NCBI RefSeq assembly: GCF_040605455.1
Contig: NZ_JBEXCV010000004.1
Span: 67,923 to 131,922 of the forward strand
Direction: 5' to 3'
From: Embleya sp040605455
GTDB lineage: Bacteria > Actinomycetota > Actinomycetes > Streptomycetales > Streptomycetaceae
DNA length: 64,000 nt
Every line of letters begins with the position of its first letter. Within the stretch, counting starts at the first letter, position 1. The notes under the pieces were generated by a model. The model was not told the DNA's origin and did no database searches. It saw only the letters and a program-made list of their open reading frames with translations. Both the position numbers and the translations under genes were made by a program. Positions 15,567 to 23,809 of the stretch are shown in pieces.

Positions 15567-17582
15567 CTATCCCGCGGGTGCCGTGCACGGCGCGCCGCCG
15601 CACACGTCGACGACCCGACCGGTGGCCAGGAACTCCGCCTTCTGCCGTCGGGCAACCGGCGAGTTGCGCGGGTCCGAGTGCGGGTCCCGCCCGTACTCGG
15701 GTCCGATCGGTGGCGTATTGGTCACCGGTGGCGCGGGCGACCCGCTGTCCCAGACCACCAACGCGGACCCCCGGTACGGCTCGCGCGGCAACGGCCGAAT
15801 CCCCCAATAGGGATCCCGGTCGGGGTTGCGCCCGGGCGCGATCGCCGGCTCGTGGACTCGTGCGCCGATCGTGCGCGCCTCGGTCTCGGCGGTCACCGTG
15901 GAGACCTGGTGGTCGCCGAAGGCGATCTGCATGAGCACCTGGTGGCGCGGGGTACGCGGCAACGGGCTGTGGTCCAGGCCGCTCGCGTAGCCGTTCGTCT
16001 CGCCGCGGTCCCACAACATCTGAAACAGCGACAGCACCACCTGCTGATCGAGCTTGTCCGGGAAGCCGGCGTCCAGGATCTGCCCGTACGGCCCGAAGTC
16101 GGAGCTGCGGTTGAGCAGGACGCTGTAGTTCATCCCGGTCACCCCCAGGACGCCGCGCTTGGCGTCCTGGGACACCGCGACCAGCGACCCGCCGAGAATG
16201 CCGCCCTGGCTGTTGCCGTCGTAGACCAGGCCCTTGGAAACGTCGATCAACGGCCGCCCACTGTCGGTACGAAACGCCGGGTCGGCCGCGAAACCCTGTT
16301 CGTGGATCATGTCCCGGCCGAGGAACAACGCGTTCAGGAAGCCCTGTTGGGTGCGATCCGGCACCGCATCGAAGCTGCTCGGATCGGCGAGCGCGCGGGC
16401 GACGGTAGGCAGGTCCTCGTCGGCCATGCCGATCCACTTGGTGGCGCAGAACGTGATGTCGTGCTCGGCGGCCATCGCCTTGACGTTTTTGCCGCCCACC
16501 TCGTTGTTGCTGCCGAGCAGGCCGTGTCCGTACAGCGACGCCTGCGAAGGCCGGTCGAACGCGGAGCGCGGGATCTCACAACGGAACTGCGCCGGTTGGG
16601 TGTTCCCCGGCAACTGTCGCGGCAGCCCGTCCCGGCCGAGGTTGAGCGTGGAACCGGTGGGACCGCCGGGGCGGTTCAGGTAACTGGGTACGGTGACCGT
16701 GCCGGTCACCTCGCGCGCGATCCGCGAATCCTGCTCCGGCGTCGGGTTCTTCACTCCGGTCACCACGAACTCCGGTGCCCGGTCGGCGAGTCGGTCGAAC
16801 GCGTCGTCCCGCATCCGGAGCATGCCGCCGGTGAGGTTGCGCTCGCTCGCGACGGTGAAGTCCCAGGCCAGGTAGAGGCCGCGACGGTCGACGCCGGCGC
16901 GGTCGAGTCGATCCAGCACCGGGCGGAGTTGCGCCTGGCGAGCGGCCAACGGGTCGCGGCGCGGCAGGGTTCGGCCCGCGATCCTGGCGAACGTCTGAGG
17001 CGCGGCGATCACCCGGTTGTCGGCATCGCGCAGGTTGCGCAGGCCGACGACGTAGCGGTGGCCGGGGACGAAGTTCTTGGCCGGGTGTACCAGGAGCGCC
17101 TGGCGGGTCGAGTCCGTGGCGTTGGCGTCGAGTTCGGCCCAGTGAGGCCACCGTTCGCCGGTCTCGGTGTCGACGATGACGATCGGCGCGTTCCGGGCGA
17201 GCGACGCACCGACGTCGGTGACCGGCACCGCGCCGCTCCGGCCGAGGTCGATGCCGGGGATCCGGGTGATCAGCGTGGAGCCGGGCGAGAAGCCGTCGTT
17301 GCGGTTCCACGCGTCGGGCGTGGCGCCATGCGGCATCATCGCCGCCGTGAACGCGACCCGACGTCCGGTGTCGGTGCGCCGATCGGCCTGCGTGTACCAG
17401 TCGTCGGGAAACGGAAGGAGGCACGCGGCCGGGTCGATCGGATCACAACCGGGTTCACCACCGGGGTGGTTCGGGTGCGCTTCGGCAACGGGTGGAACCA
17501 GTAACGACATGAGCAGGGCGGCCACGGCGACGACGACCGCGGCCGGCAGCCGACGTCGAGGACGGTGCGCGGTTCGGCTCAC
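15567..17582 (-). CDS. Large secreted protein with a serine-hydrolase nucleophile motif
   Basis: A 671-aa exported protein. I chose the GTG at 17580-17582 (MSRTAHRPRRRLPAAVVVAV) because GGAGGA lies just upstream and a clean signal peptide follows (twin-Arg-like RRR head, hydrophobic core, AEA cleavage site before HPNHPGG). The mature part has CDPIDPAACLLPFPDDWYTQ near its start, common in secreted proteins of this type. A central GHGLLGS (oxyanion-like) at about residue 350 and the elbow LVYDGNSQGGILGG with Ser at about 455 suggest an alpha/beta hydrolase fold; GDHQVSTVTAETEAR near 560 may supply the Asp/His. The substrate is unknown. Confidence 0.75.
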   Translation of the reverse strand: MSRTAHRPRRRLPAAVVVAVAALLMSLLVPPVAEAHPNHPGGEPGCDPIDPAACLLPFPDDWYTQADRRTDTGRRVAFTAAMMPHGATPDAWNRNDGFSPGSTLITRIPGIDLGRSGAVPVTDVGASLARNAPIVIVDTETGERWPHWAELDANATDSTRQALLVHPAKNFVPGHRYVVGLRNLRDADNRVIAAPQTFARIAGRTLPRRDPLAARQAQLRPVLDRLDRAGVDRRGLYLAWDFTVASERNLTGGMLRMRDDAFDRLADRAPEFVVTGVKNPTPEQDSRIAREVTGTVTVPSYLNRPGGPTGSTLNLGRDGLPRQLPGNTQPAQFRCEIPRSAFDRPSQASLYGHGLLGSNNEVGGKNVKAMAAEHDITFCATKWIGMADEDLPTVARALADPSSFDAVPDRTQQGFLNALFLGRDMIHEQGFAADPAFRTDSGRPLIDVSKGLVYDGNSQGGILGGSLVAVSQDAKRGVLGVTGMNYSVLLNRSSDFGPYGQILDAGFPDKLDQQVVLSLFQMLWDRGETNGYASGLDHSPLPRTPRHQVLMQIAFGDHQVSTVTAETEARTIGARVHEPAIAPGRNPDRDPYWGIRPLPREPYRGSALVVWDSGSPAPPVTNTPPIGPEYGRDPHSDPRNSPVARRQKAEFLATGRVVDVCGGAPCTAPAG

Positions 17583-17691
17583 TATTCCTCCAACTCCTAC
17601 GACGAGCGAGGGCTGTGCAGGAATATCCACCGACATCTTGCAGCGCTTGCGTCGCGAGGGGAACGGGCAACGGAGGAGGCGAGTGGGGACC

Positions 17692-17723
17692 GGGCTCGGG
17701 GCTCGGGGGCTCGGGGGCTCGGG
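17692..17723 (+). other. G-quadruplex-type motif (five G-runs separated by CTC)
   Basis: Five runs of three to five G are separated each time by CTC. The motif sits in the 355-bp spacer upstream of the secreted hydrolase. The same spacer holds simple repeats: about four TTCTGG units at 17868-17892 and three TTCGG units near 17905-17920. No gene is seen in 17583-17937. Confidence 0.5.
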
Positions 17724-17937
17724 CGAGGTTCGGACCGGGCGCGGACGGGTTTCGATGGGGGACGCCCGCGTTCCCCGTCACGAGAGTTCCGTGTCGGGGA
17801 ACGCGGTGGTGGGGTGGATGTCGGTTCGGGATCGGGCTGCCGGGTTGGGATTAAGCTGCGGGGCAGGTTTCTGGTTCTGGTTCTGGTTCTGGCCGGGTTT
17901 TGGCTTCGGTTCGGTTCGGTGCGGTGCTACCGGTCGG

Positions 17938-18141
17938 TCAGACCTTGGCGAGGTTGCCCGGGTCGACCGATACCTCGACCGTACGAGAGCCGCCGGCCAG
18001 GCCGGGCAGCGTGAAGCACACGTCCGCGCGGCCCATCGTGATGCGCACGACCACTCCCGGTGCGCCTGCCGGGACGGTCTGCTTGGTGAAGCCGCCGATC
18101 GGCTGCTTCGTCTTGACTCTGTCGCCTACGTTCACATTCAT
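17938..18141 (-). CDS. Small SH3/KOW-like protein of unknown function
   Basis: A 67-aa protein, MNVNVGDRVKTKQPIGGF through VSVDPGNLAKV. The pattern (GDRVKT, then PAGAPGVVVRI, then GRADVCFTLP, then TVEVSVDPGNLAKV) is that of a small five-strand SH3-like beta barrel. A GGGGAG site lies about 10 nt before the ATG. The family is not recognised; similar short proteins are common in Streptomyces. Confidence 0.65.
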   Translation of the reverse strand: MNVNVGDRVKTKQPIGGFTKQTVPAGAPGVVVRITMGRADVCFTLPGLAGGSRTVEVSVDPGNLAKV

Positions 18142-18647
18142 CGTTCCGTTTCTCCCCGTTGCTTGCTTGGCATGGGTTGCCCACGCGCCTCGCGGCTTTC
18201 CGGGGTCGCCGAAGTCGCGCGGCGGCGGGATGGCACGGAGTACGACTCGCCTGGGACCGGGCCATCGGCATGCATGCCGGGCGGGGTCGTAGGGGCGGCC
18301 GGCACCAGGATATGGCGGACGTACACGCCTTGGCGCCTGTATTTCGGGCCGAGGCACCTCTATTTCATTGCCGAAGTCCTGATTGTCGCCGGGTGTGGCC
18401 GGCCGGCGTACGGCGCGTGCCTGGTTGCCGGTTGCCCGACCGATGCGTGATGTCGCGATCAACTCGGCCCGATACCAACCGATTTACCGTCGGCCGCGGT
18501 GATCCCGCAGGCGCGCACGAGGCACGCGCGAGGTGCGTGTGCTCACTCGTACGGCGCAACAATCGGCGCGTTCGGACATCCGCCGGCCGACGATTGATCG
18601 ATGACGTCGTCGCGAATGGAGCCTCCGGATCTCGGGCAGGCGCGGGC
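18142..18647. other. Intergenic region without a recognisable gene
   Basis: This 506-bp divergent spacer lies between the small SH3-like gene and the ZIP transporter gene. It has locally lower GC (around 18340-18400) and would hold both promoters. I see no supported coding frame. Confidence 0.4.
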
Positions 18648-19412
18648 ATGACCGCCGTACTGATCGCCGCCGGTGCCTTCTTGATGACCCTGCTCGGCGG
18701 TTGGGTGGCGCAGCGCATCGGCGACCGCCGACACCTCGTACTCGGTCTCGCCGCCGGGCTGATGCTCGGCGTGGTCGCGTTCGACCTGCTGCCCGAGGCG
18801 CTGTCCGCGGCGGGCGATCGGCTGGGCGGCGTGCCGGAGGCGTTGCTGATGTTCGTCCTCGGCTTCCTGGTCCTCCACGTGGTCGAGCGCTCGGTGGCGA
18901 TCCACCGGGGACACGAGGGCGAGTACGCACCACACGCCCACCACCACGGCCCGACCGTGGGCGCGGACGGGCGGGCCAAGGGCATCGGCCTGACCGCCGC
19001 CGCCGCACTGGTGGGGCACAGCGTGATGGACGGCTTCGCGATCGGCGCGGCTTTCCAGGCCGGTACGACGGTGGGCACCACGGTGGCGATCGCGGTCGTG
19101 GCGCACGACTTCGCGGACGGCTTCAACACGTACACGGTCACCCGCATGTACGGCAACGACCGCCGCCGCGCCCTGGCCCTGCTGGGCGCGGACGCCCTCG
19201 CGCCGGTGACCGGCGCGGCCATCACGCTCGCGTTCACCATCCCGGAACACGCCCTCGGCCTCTACCTGGGCTTCTTCGCCGGCTTCCTCCTCTACCTCGC
19301 CACCGCCGACATCCTCCCCGAGGCCCACAGCCCACACCCCTCGGGCTCGACCCTGCTGTGCACGATCGCGGGGGTGGGATTCCTTTGGCTGGTGATCTCG
19401 TTGGCGCGGTAG
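18648..19412 (+). CDS. ZIP-family divalent metal transporter
   Basis: A 254-aa polytopic membrane protein that should import zinc or related ions. About eight hydrophobic segments are visible. The hallmark helices are TM4 (AALVGHSVMDGFAIGAAFQ; compare HNxxDGxAIG) and TM5 (VAIAVVAHDFADGFNTYTV), which carry the metal-binding His and Asp. The TM3-TM4 loop has the usual His-rich cluster (YAPHAHHHGP), proposed in this family to sense or hold metal. TM5 has HDFADG rather than the commoner HExPE, so metal preference may differ. The length fits the family. Confidence 0.88.
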   Translation: MTAVLIAAGAFLMTLLGGWVAQRIGDRRHLVLGLAAGLMLGVVAFDLLPEALSAAGDRLGGVPEALLMFVLGFLVLHVVERSVAIHRGHEGEYAPHAHHHGPTVGADGRAKGIGLTAAAALVGHSVMDGFAIGAAFQAGTTVGTTVAIAVVAHDFADGFNTYTVTRMYGNDRRRALALLGADALAPVTGAAITLAFTIPEHALGLYLGFFAGFLLYLATADILPEAHSPHPSGSTLLCTIAGVGFLWLVISLAR

Positions 19413-19440
19413 GCGGGCGAAGCGAGGCGCGGGCCGTCGT

Positions 19441-19848
19441 TCAGCGCAGCATGGGGCCGGTGCGCTCGATCAGGTCCCAGCGGTTGCCGTACAGGTCTCG
19501 GAAGACCGCGACGACGCCGTACTTCTCCCGCCGAGGCGGTTCCTCGAAGATCACGCCGGCGGCGAGCATCCGGGCGTGTTCCCGAGCGAAATCGTCGGTG
19601 TACAGGAACAGTCCGACCCGCCCACCGGTCTGATCCCCCACCCGGGAGCGCTGCTCGTCGTCCACGGCCCGAGCCAGCAGAACCGCCGCCTCGTTGGGCC
19701 CCGTACCGGGCGGCGCGACCACGACCCACCGCTTGCCGTCCGCCATCGGAGTGTCCTCGCGCAGGTCGAACCCGAGGGCGCGGGTGTAGAACGCGATGGC
19801 CTCGTCGTAGTCCCGCACCACCACCGCCACCAGCCCGAGCCGGTTCAT
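19441..19848 (-). CDS. VOC-superfamily (glyoxalase/dioxygenase-like) protein
   Basis: A 135-aa single-domain VOC protein starting MNRLGLVAVVVRDYDEAIAF. Typical elements: YTRALGFDLREDTPMADGKR, WVVVAPPG, GLFLYTDDFAREHARMLAAG and FEEPPRREKYGVVAVFRDLYGNRWDLIER. The C-terminal D-x-GNxWDL box is diagnostic. Members bind metals and act as glyoxalases, dioxygenases or antibiotic-binding proteins; the substrate is unknown. Its ATG overlaps the stop codon of the upstream DUF3995 gene (ATGA), so the two are translationally coupled. Confidence 0.88.
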   Translation of the reverse strand: MNRLGLVAVVVRDYDEAIAFYTRALGFDLREDTPMADGKRWVVVAPPGTGPNEAAVLLARAVDDEQRSRVGDQTGGRVGLFLYTDDFAREHARMLAAGVIFEEPPRREKYGVVAVFRDLYGNRWDLIERTGPMLR

Positions 19849-20276
19849 CGGCCACGCCCGCCGGCCGCGACCGCCGAGCCGGCCGCGAGGGCGAGACACA
19901 GCGGCGAGTAGGCCACCCGATCCAACCGGCGAAAGCGCGCGGAGGACGATCCCGGCGACGCGAGATCCGTCCGCCGGGCAAGGCCGAGCACACCACGCAG
20001 CCCCAGTACGCCGGCCACCCCGAACGCCCCGACCCGAGCCACCGCGGGCCGACTCCTCGGCCGTCCCGCGACCGACAGCGCCGCCGCACCCAGCGCACCC
20101 GCGGCGGCGAAGCACGCCGCCGGCCCGGGCATACGCGGCTGCCCGACCACCGCATCCGACAGCGATTCCCGATCGGGCAACGGCCACGACGACCCCAGCC
20201 CCCACGCAACATGCAGCCCGGCGAGCGCGGTCAGACTCCCGACCGATATCCGCACGGCAACGCCCTCGATGCTCAT
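19845..20276 (-). CDS. DUF3995 membrane protein
   Basis: A 143-aa protein starting MSIEGVAVRISVGSLTALAG, with four hydrophobic segments (about residues 8-26, 48-66, 78-95 and 122-138). The family pattern is GLHVAWGLGSSWPLPDRESL near the N-terminus and GLRGVLGLARRTDL, then SSSARFRRLDRVAYSPLCLA at the C-terminus. The function is unknown. It is the first gene of a two-gene unit with the VOC protein, overlapping it by 4 nt. Confidence 0.8.
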   Translation of the reverse strand: MSIEGVAVRISVGSLTALAGLHVAWGLGSSWPLPDRESLSDAVVGQPRMPGPAACFAAAGALGAAALSVAGRPRSRPAVARVGAFGVAGVLGLRGVLGLARRTDLASPGSSSARFRRLDRVAYSPLCLALAAGSAVAAGGRGR

Positions 20277-20532
20277 GCGCCCCAAGCTACCTTCACGCAC
20301 CCACACACCCCGGGCACGGGTCGACGACGAACGGAAACCGGAACGACCCGGCACGGTCACGGTCACGGGCAGCCGGCTGACATGTCCTCCCGAGCGCATC
20401 ACGCAATCTGCCCGGGCCAGGTCACGCGGCCGGGTCACGCGGCCGGGTTTCGACCGAGCCGGTCACCGGGATCGCACCCGTCGGCTGCCGACCCTCCGCC
20501 GCCGATTTCGGTCAACGTGCCCTATTCTTCGG

Positions 20533-20839
20533 CTACTTGACCCAACCGCACACGCACCGAGCGGGGCCCAGCTCGTCGACCGAGCCCGCCATCGTGCCAC
20601 CGGGACTCACCGCCGCCACAAGGGCAGCACCACTCGACCCGCCGAAGGACAGCACCATCGGAACACTCCCGCGCCCCCGCAACCGCGCGGCCACCTCCTC
20701 GGCGACGGCATCGAGCGCCGCCCGCCCCCGCGTCGCCGGCCCACACCACCGCGGCCCGGAACAGCCCGTCGAGCGCAATGCTCTCGGACGTCGACACCCC
20801 ACCCGCGCCCATCAGAACCAGGACGACGTCCGTCGTCAA
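20533..20839 (-). pseudogene. Decayed D-cysteine desulfhydrase / ACC-deaminase-like gene fragment
   Basis: Two overlapping frames on this strand together resemble the middle of PLP-dependent D-cysteine desulfhydrase/ACC deaminase. Frame one gives DVVLVLMGAG, then SIALDGLFRAAVVWAGD (compare VALLE, LLLDLFNTQIEM). After a frameshift near 20735-20745, frame two gives LDAVAEEVAARLRGRGSVPM, VLSFGGSSGAALVAAV and SPGGTMAGSVDELG (compare PYVIPVGGSNALGALGYV and GSAGTHAGL). The N-terminal lysine region and the C-terminus are missing. This is recognition by eye of a degraded family pattern. Confidence 0.5.
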
Positions 20840-20893
20840 CGACCCCCGACAGCCTCGACGCGCTCCTTCGAATTCCGCTGTCGGCGGACCCCC

Positions 20894-20921
20894 TTGCCTT
20901 CCAACAACATCGGCGTAAGTT
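20894..20921 (+). promoter_or_regulatory. Promoter of the 176-aa conserved gene, probably leaderless
   Basis: TTGCCT (20894-20899) and TAAGTT (20916-20921) are separated by 16 bp. The -10 element ends 7 nt before the ATG at 20929, which predicts a transcript starting at or next to the initiation codon. No Shine-Dalgarno is present. Confidence 0.5.
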
Positions 20922-20928
20922 GAATTAC

Positions 20929-21459
20929 ATGATTACAACAAAGCAGGAAGCCGTACGAGGCTGGTTCACCGGGCGCCTCCCCGAGGGACTGTTCACCGCA
21001 CTCGTCGACGTGACCGTCGACCGCGAGGAAATCACCGTCATCGGCCGCATCCCCGAGCCGGAACTCGCCGACGACGTCTCCGCCGACGAGCGCGACGCGG
21101 CCCGCGACGGCCGCATCGCCGAATTCCGCGAACGCACCCGCGAAGACCGCATGGCCGTGGCCCGCGAAGCCGAGCGCCGCTTCGGCCGCAAGGTCTCCTG
21201 GGGCGTCGAATGCGGCACCACCCGCGCCCTCTACACCACGGTCTCCGTACCGGTCATGACCCGCCTCCGCCAGCCCGAACGCCAAGTCCTCGACACCCTG
21301 GTCGCCGGCGGCGTCGCCCGCAGCCGCAGCGACGCCCTGGCCTGGTGCGTACGCCTCGTGCAACGCAACACCGACACCTGGCTCACCGACCTCCGCGAGT
21401 CCCTCGAAACCGTCGAACGCATCCGCACCCAAGGCCCCGACACCACCCCCACCGACTAA
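20929..21459 (+). CDS. Conserved actinobacterial protein of unknown function
   Basis: A 176-aa soluble protein starting MITTKQEAVRGWFTGRLPEG. Recognisable blocks are VDVTVDREEITVIGRIPEPE, then FRERTREDRMAVAREAERRF followed by GRKVSWGVECG, then VSVPVMTRLRQPERQVLDTL, then VARSRSDALAWCVRLVQRNT. The last block (a helix-turn-helix-like PERQVLDTLVAGGVARSRSDA) is reminiscent of ribbon-helix-helix proteins. Similar proteins occur across Streptomyces, but I know no assigned function. Confidence 0.8.
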   Translation: MITTKQEAVRGWFTGRLPEGLFTALVDVTVDREEITVIGRIPEPELADDVSADERDAARDGRIAEFRERTREDRMAVAREAERRFGRKVSWGVECGTTRALYTTVSVPVMTRLRQPERQVLDTLVAGGVARSRSDALAWCVRLVQRNTDTWLTDLRESLETVERIRTQGPDTTPTD

Positions 21460-21604
21460 CCCCCAGCCCCGCCCCGCCGCCGGCCCTCCCCGACAACCCA
21501 CGGACCCGATCGACCATCGCGGCAGCCCCGCCCCAAGGGCATGACCGCCAAGAAGCCGTGTCGGCCTCGCCAACGACGCATCGTCCACCCCGTAGAGCAG
21601 TCGG

Positions 21605-22330
21605 TCACGTGCGGCGTCGGCTGCTGATGCCGTCCAAGACGGTGGTCAGGTTGTGGTTGAAGGTTTCCTCGGCATTGAGGTGGGCGCCGTCGATGACGAG
21701 CCGGGCGACGGTGGGGTACCTGCCGGTTTTCAACATGCGTGTGAGGTAGGGGCCGAGGCGGGCCTGAAAAGCGGCTTCATCGGTGCCGGTGGAACGGGCG
21801 GTGCGCCGCTCGGTGACCTCTCTGCGGACCGCTCCGATGATGAAGGCGTTGAGGGCGCCCAAAGCCCGCTGGAGATCGTCGATGCCTCGCACACCGGGGG
21901 CCTGGCTCAGCGCCGCCGCGGTCGCTTCGCCCACGGCGAGCGCGTGAGGTCCCAAGTGTGGCCTTCCGCCGAGCAGATCGGAAAACCACTCATGGTCAAG
22001 GGCGGCATCGCGGGTCGCGCGGGCGATGGCCAGTACCGTGGCGCGCCACGCGGAGTGCCGGTCCACCTCGGCGATCCGGGCATAGACGACGTCGACCATC
22101 AGGTCGAGTAGTTCGGATCTGTTGATCACATAGTCGTAGAGCCGCATTGGACCGACACCGAGTTCTTTGGCGATCTTGCGAACCGACAGGCCGTCGAGGC
22201 CGTGCGCGTCGGCAAGTCGGATCGCCGCAGCGGCGATCTTCTCGCGGCTCAACGGCACCGGCGCCGCCCGCGGCTGAGGTTCGGGCCGCTCCCAAATGGG
22301 CAGCGATTCGCTACCGTACGATGTATCCAT
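21605..22330 (-). CDS. TetR-family regulator, divergent from the FAD monooxygenase
   Basis: A 241-aa repressor. The N-terminal helix-turn-helix reads LSREKIAAAAIRLADAHGLD, then GLSVRKIAKELGVGPMRLYD (about residues 25-65), very close to TetR/TetR_C-type drug-efflux regulators. The C-terminal part (about 80-235) is the TetR_C ligand-binding and dimer domain (ALDHEWFSDLLGGRPHLGPH). The predicted ATG (MDTSYGSESL) lies inside the 40-bp palindrome and has no ribosome site, so the mRNA may be leaderless or a later start is used. By position it should repress itself and the monooxygenase gene. Confidence 0.9.
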   Translation of the reverse strand: MDTSYGSESLPIWERPEPQPRAAPVPLSREKIAAAAIRLADAHGLDGLSVRKIAKELGVGPMRLYDYVINRSELLDLMVDVVYARIAEVDRHSAWRATVLAIARATRDAALDHEWFSDLLGGRPHLGPHALAVGEATAAALSQAPGVRGIDDLQRALGALNAFIIGAVRREVTERRTARSTGTDEAAFQARLGPYLTRMLKTGRYPTVARLVIDGAHLNAEETFNHNLTTVLDGISSRRRT

Positions 22331-22349
22331 TGATACAGTGTACGGTAGC
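22310..22349. promoter_or_regulatory. 40-bp operator palindrome between tetR-like and monooxygenase genes
   Basis: The 18-bp arm GCTACCGTACGATGTATC (22310-22327) and the arm GATACAGTGTACGGTAGC (22332-22349) are reverse complements at 16 of 18 positions, with a 4-bp centre (catt) that contains part of the regulator's start codon. The monooxygenase ATG begins 3 bp beyond. It is the obvious binding site for the divergent TetR protein. -10-like TACACT (minus) and TACGGT (plus) lie within the arms. Confidence 0.75.
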
Positions 22350-22352
22350 GGG

Positions 22353-23483
22353 ATGGAAATGCGAATTGCGATCGCCGGTGGCGGCCTTGGCGGCCTGACG
22401 CTGGCACGGATCCTGCATCGGCACGGCATCGATGCGGTGGTGTACGAGCGCGAGGCAAGCCGATCCGCGCGGCCGCAGGGCGGCGCGCTCGACCTGCACC
22501 CGGAGTCCGGACAACAGGCCCTGGCCGAGGCGGGTCTCGCCGGCCGGTTCCGGTCGAAGGCGCGGCCCGATGGCGAGGAACATCGCATCGTCGACCCGAC
22601 CGGACGGACCCTGGTACACCACGAGCCGCAACCTGGCTCATTCTCCGGACGTCCCGAGATTGACCGGAGCGAACTGCGTGATCTTCTGCTCGATTCGCTC
22701 CCCGGCGACACGGTTGTCTGGGGGCACCAGCTCGTCGCGGCGACCCCGCGACCTGACGGGGGCTGGGAACTGGCGTTCCATGGCCGCCACCGAACCGACT
22801 GCGACATCCTCATCGGCGCGGACGGCGCGCGCTCAGCCGTCCGGTCGCTGCTGACCGACGTCCGACTGTCCGATGTGGCCACCTTCGTAGAGCTGAACAT
22901 CGAGGACGTCGACCGGCGCCATCCCGATCTCGCCGAGCTGGTCGGCCCCGGGAACCTGTGGTGCGTCGGCGTGAACCGGATCCTGGCAGCGCAACGCCTC
23001 GGCGACGGCAGCCTGCGTGTCGGGATCTCGCTGCGCGCAGACGATCGCCCCATCGACACATACCGTAGTAAGCGCGCTCTGCTGGACATGTTCGATGGCT
23101 GGGACGCACGCCTCACCGCACTCATCGAGGCCGGCGACAGCGCGCCGACGCCGCGCCCGATCGAAACGATGCCCATCGGTACGCGCTGGTCCAGCCGGCC
23201 GGGCGTCACCCTCATCGGCGACGCCGCGCACCTCATGCCGCCGGTCGGCGAGGGCGCCAACCAGGCCATGCTCGACGCCGCCGAACTCGCCGGCCGACTC
23301 GCCGCCAACCCCGCCGACCCGGACTCGGCGATCCGGACGTACGAGGAGGTGATGTTCGCCAGGATTCACCCGATCGCCGAAATGTCCGCCCGAGTCCAGG
23401 CGATGATGCTGTCCCCAACCGCGGCGGAAGACATCATCCGCTTCTTCACGGCCCGGCCCGCCGAACCGGCACCCGCAGACTGA
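22353..23483 (+). CDS. FAD-dependent monooxygenase (TetX-like / aromatic hydroxylase family)
   Basis: A 376-aa group A flavin monooxygenase. Motifs: the N-terminal dinucleotide-binding IAIAGGGLGGLTLARILHRH (GxGxxG), the DG-type motif ILIGADGARSAVR (about residue 155), and the second FAD motif GVTLIGDAAHLMPPVGEGAN (about 285-305). The QGGALDLHPESGQQALAEAG stretch is characteristic of TetX-like tetracycline destructases and related enzymes, which hydroxylate polyketide-like drugs with NADPH and O2. With a divergent TetR regulator it forms a classic inducible resistance or detoxification pair; the actual substrate is unknown. Confidence 0.9.
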   Translation: MEMRIAIAGGGLGGLTLARILHRHGIDAVVYEREASRSARPQGGALDLHPESGQQALAEAGLAGRFRSKARPDGEEHRIVDPTGRTLVHHEPQPGSFSGRPEIDRSELRDLLLDSLPGDTVVWGHQLVAATPRPDGGWELAFHGRHRTDCDILIGADGARSAVRSLLTDVRLSDVATFVELNIEDVDRRHPDLAELVGPGNLWCVGVNRILAAQRLGDGSLRVGISLRADDRPIDTYRSKRALLDMFDGWDARLTALIEAGDSAPTPRPIETMPIGTRWSSRPGVTLIGDAAHLMPPVGEGANQAMLDAAELAGRLAANPADPDSAIRTYEEVMFARIHPIAEMSARVQAMMLSPTAAEDIIRFFTARPAEPAPAD

Positions 23484-23585
23484 GAACGTCTGTGCAGTCG
23501 GTCGAGGCCGAAACGCGCGAACCCTGCCCTCCATGGACACCCGCAACTGTTCGGATCGCCGCCCGGATCGGGCGGCCCCGCTCCC

Positions 23586-23720
23586 GACGTGCATCCACGG
23601 TGCGGGCTCCGCCCCGGCGAAGTCCGCCAGGGTCTCGCCGGGTTCGGGCATCACGGACGTGACGTAGACCAGATGCCGCACCGCACAACGCCCCGCGATC
23701 AAGAAGAGCGCTGATCTCAA
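23586..23720 (-). pseudogene. Fragment of an alpha/beta-hydrolase gene
   Basis: A 45-codon stretch reads CAVRHLVYVTSVMPEPGETL, then ADFAGAEPAPW, which resembles the VYVAAFLPEPGESLADL segment following the nucleophile elbow in methyl/salicylate-esterase-like alpha/beta hydrolases. Neither the GxSxG part upstream nor the rest of the protein is present. The 327-bp spacer 23484-23809 otherwise holds only the palindromes listed next. Confidence 0.45.
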
Positions 23721-23790
23721 GAGAGAGCAGTGCTCTTGACTCGGAGCAGTGCACGCAGAATGATGCTCTCAGACGAGAGCGGTGCTCTCG
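23718..23790. promoter_or_regulatory. Two related palindromes upstream of the YrdB-family gene
   Basis: AGAGCAGTGCTCT (23724-23736) and AGAGCGGTGCTCT (23776-23788) differ by one base and are 52 bp apart (centre to centre, about five helical turns). The second extends to CGAGAGC-ggt-GCTCTCG (23774-23790). The first is nested in CAAGAG...CTCTTG (23718-23738). A degenerate third copy (GGAGCAGTGCA) starts near 23744. They look like operator sites of a dimeric TetR- or MarR-type regulator, but no regulator gene adjoins. Confidence 0.6.
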
Positions 23791-23809
23791 CGGCAACGGG
23801 GAGGCTCAC

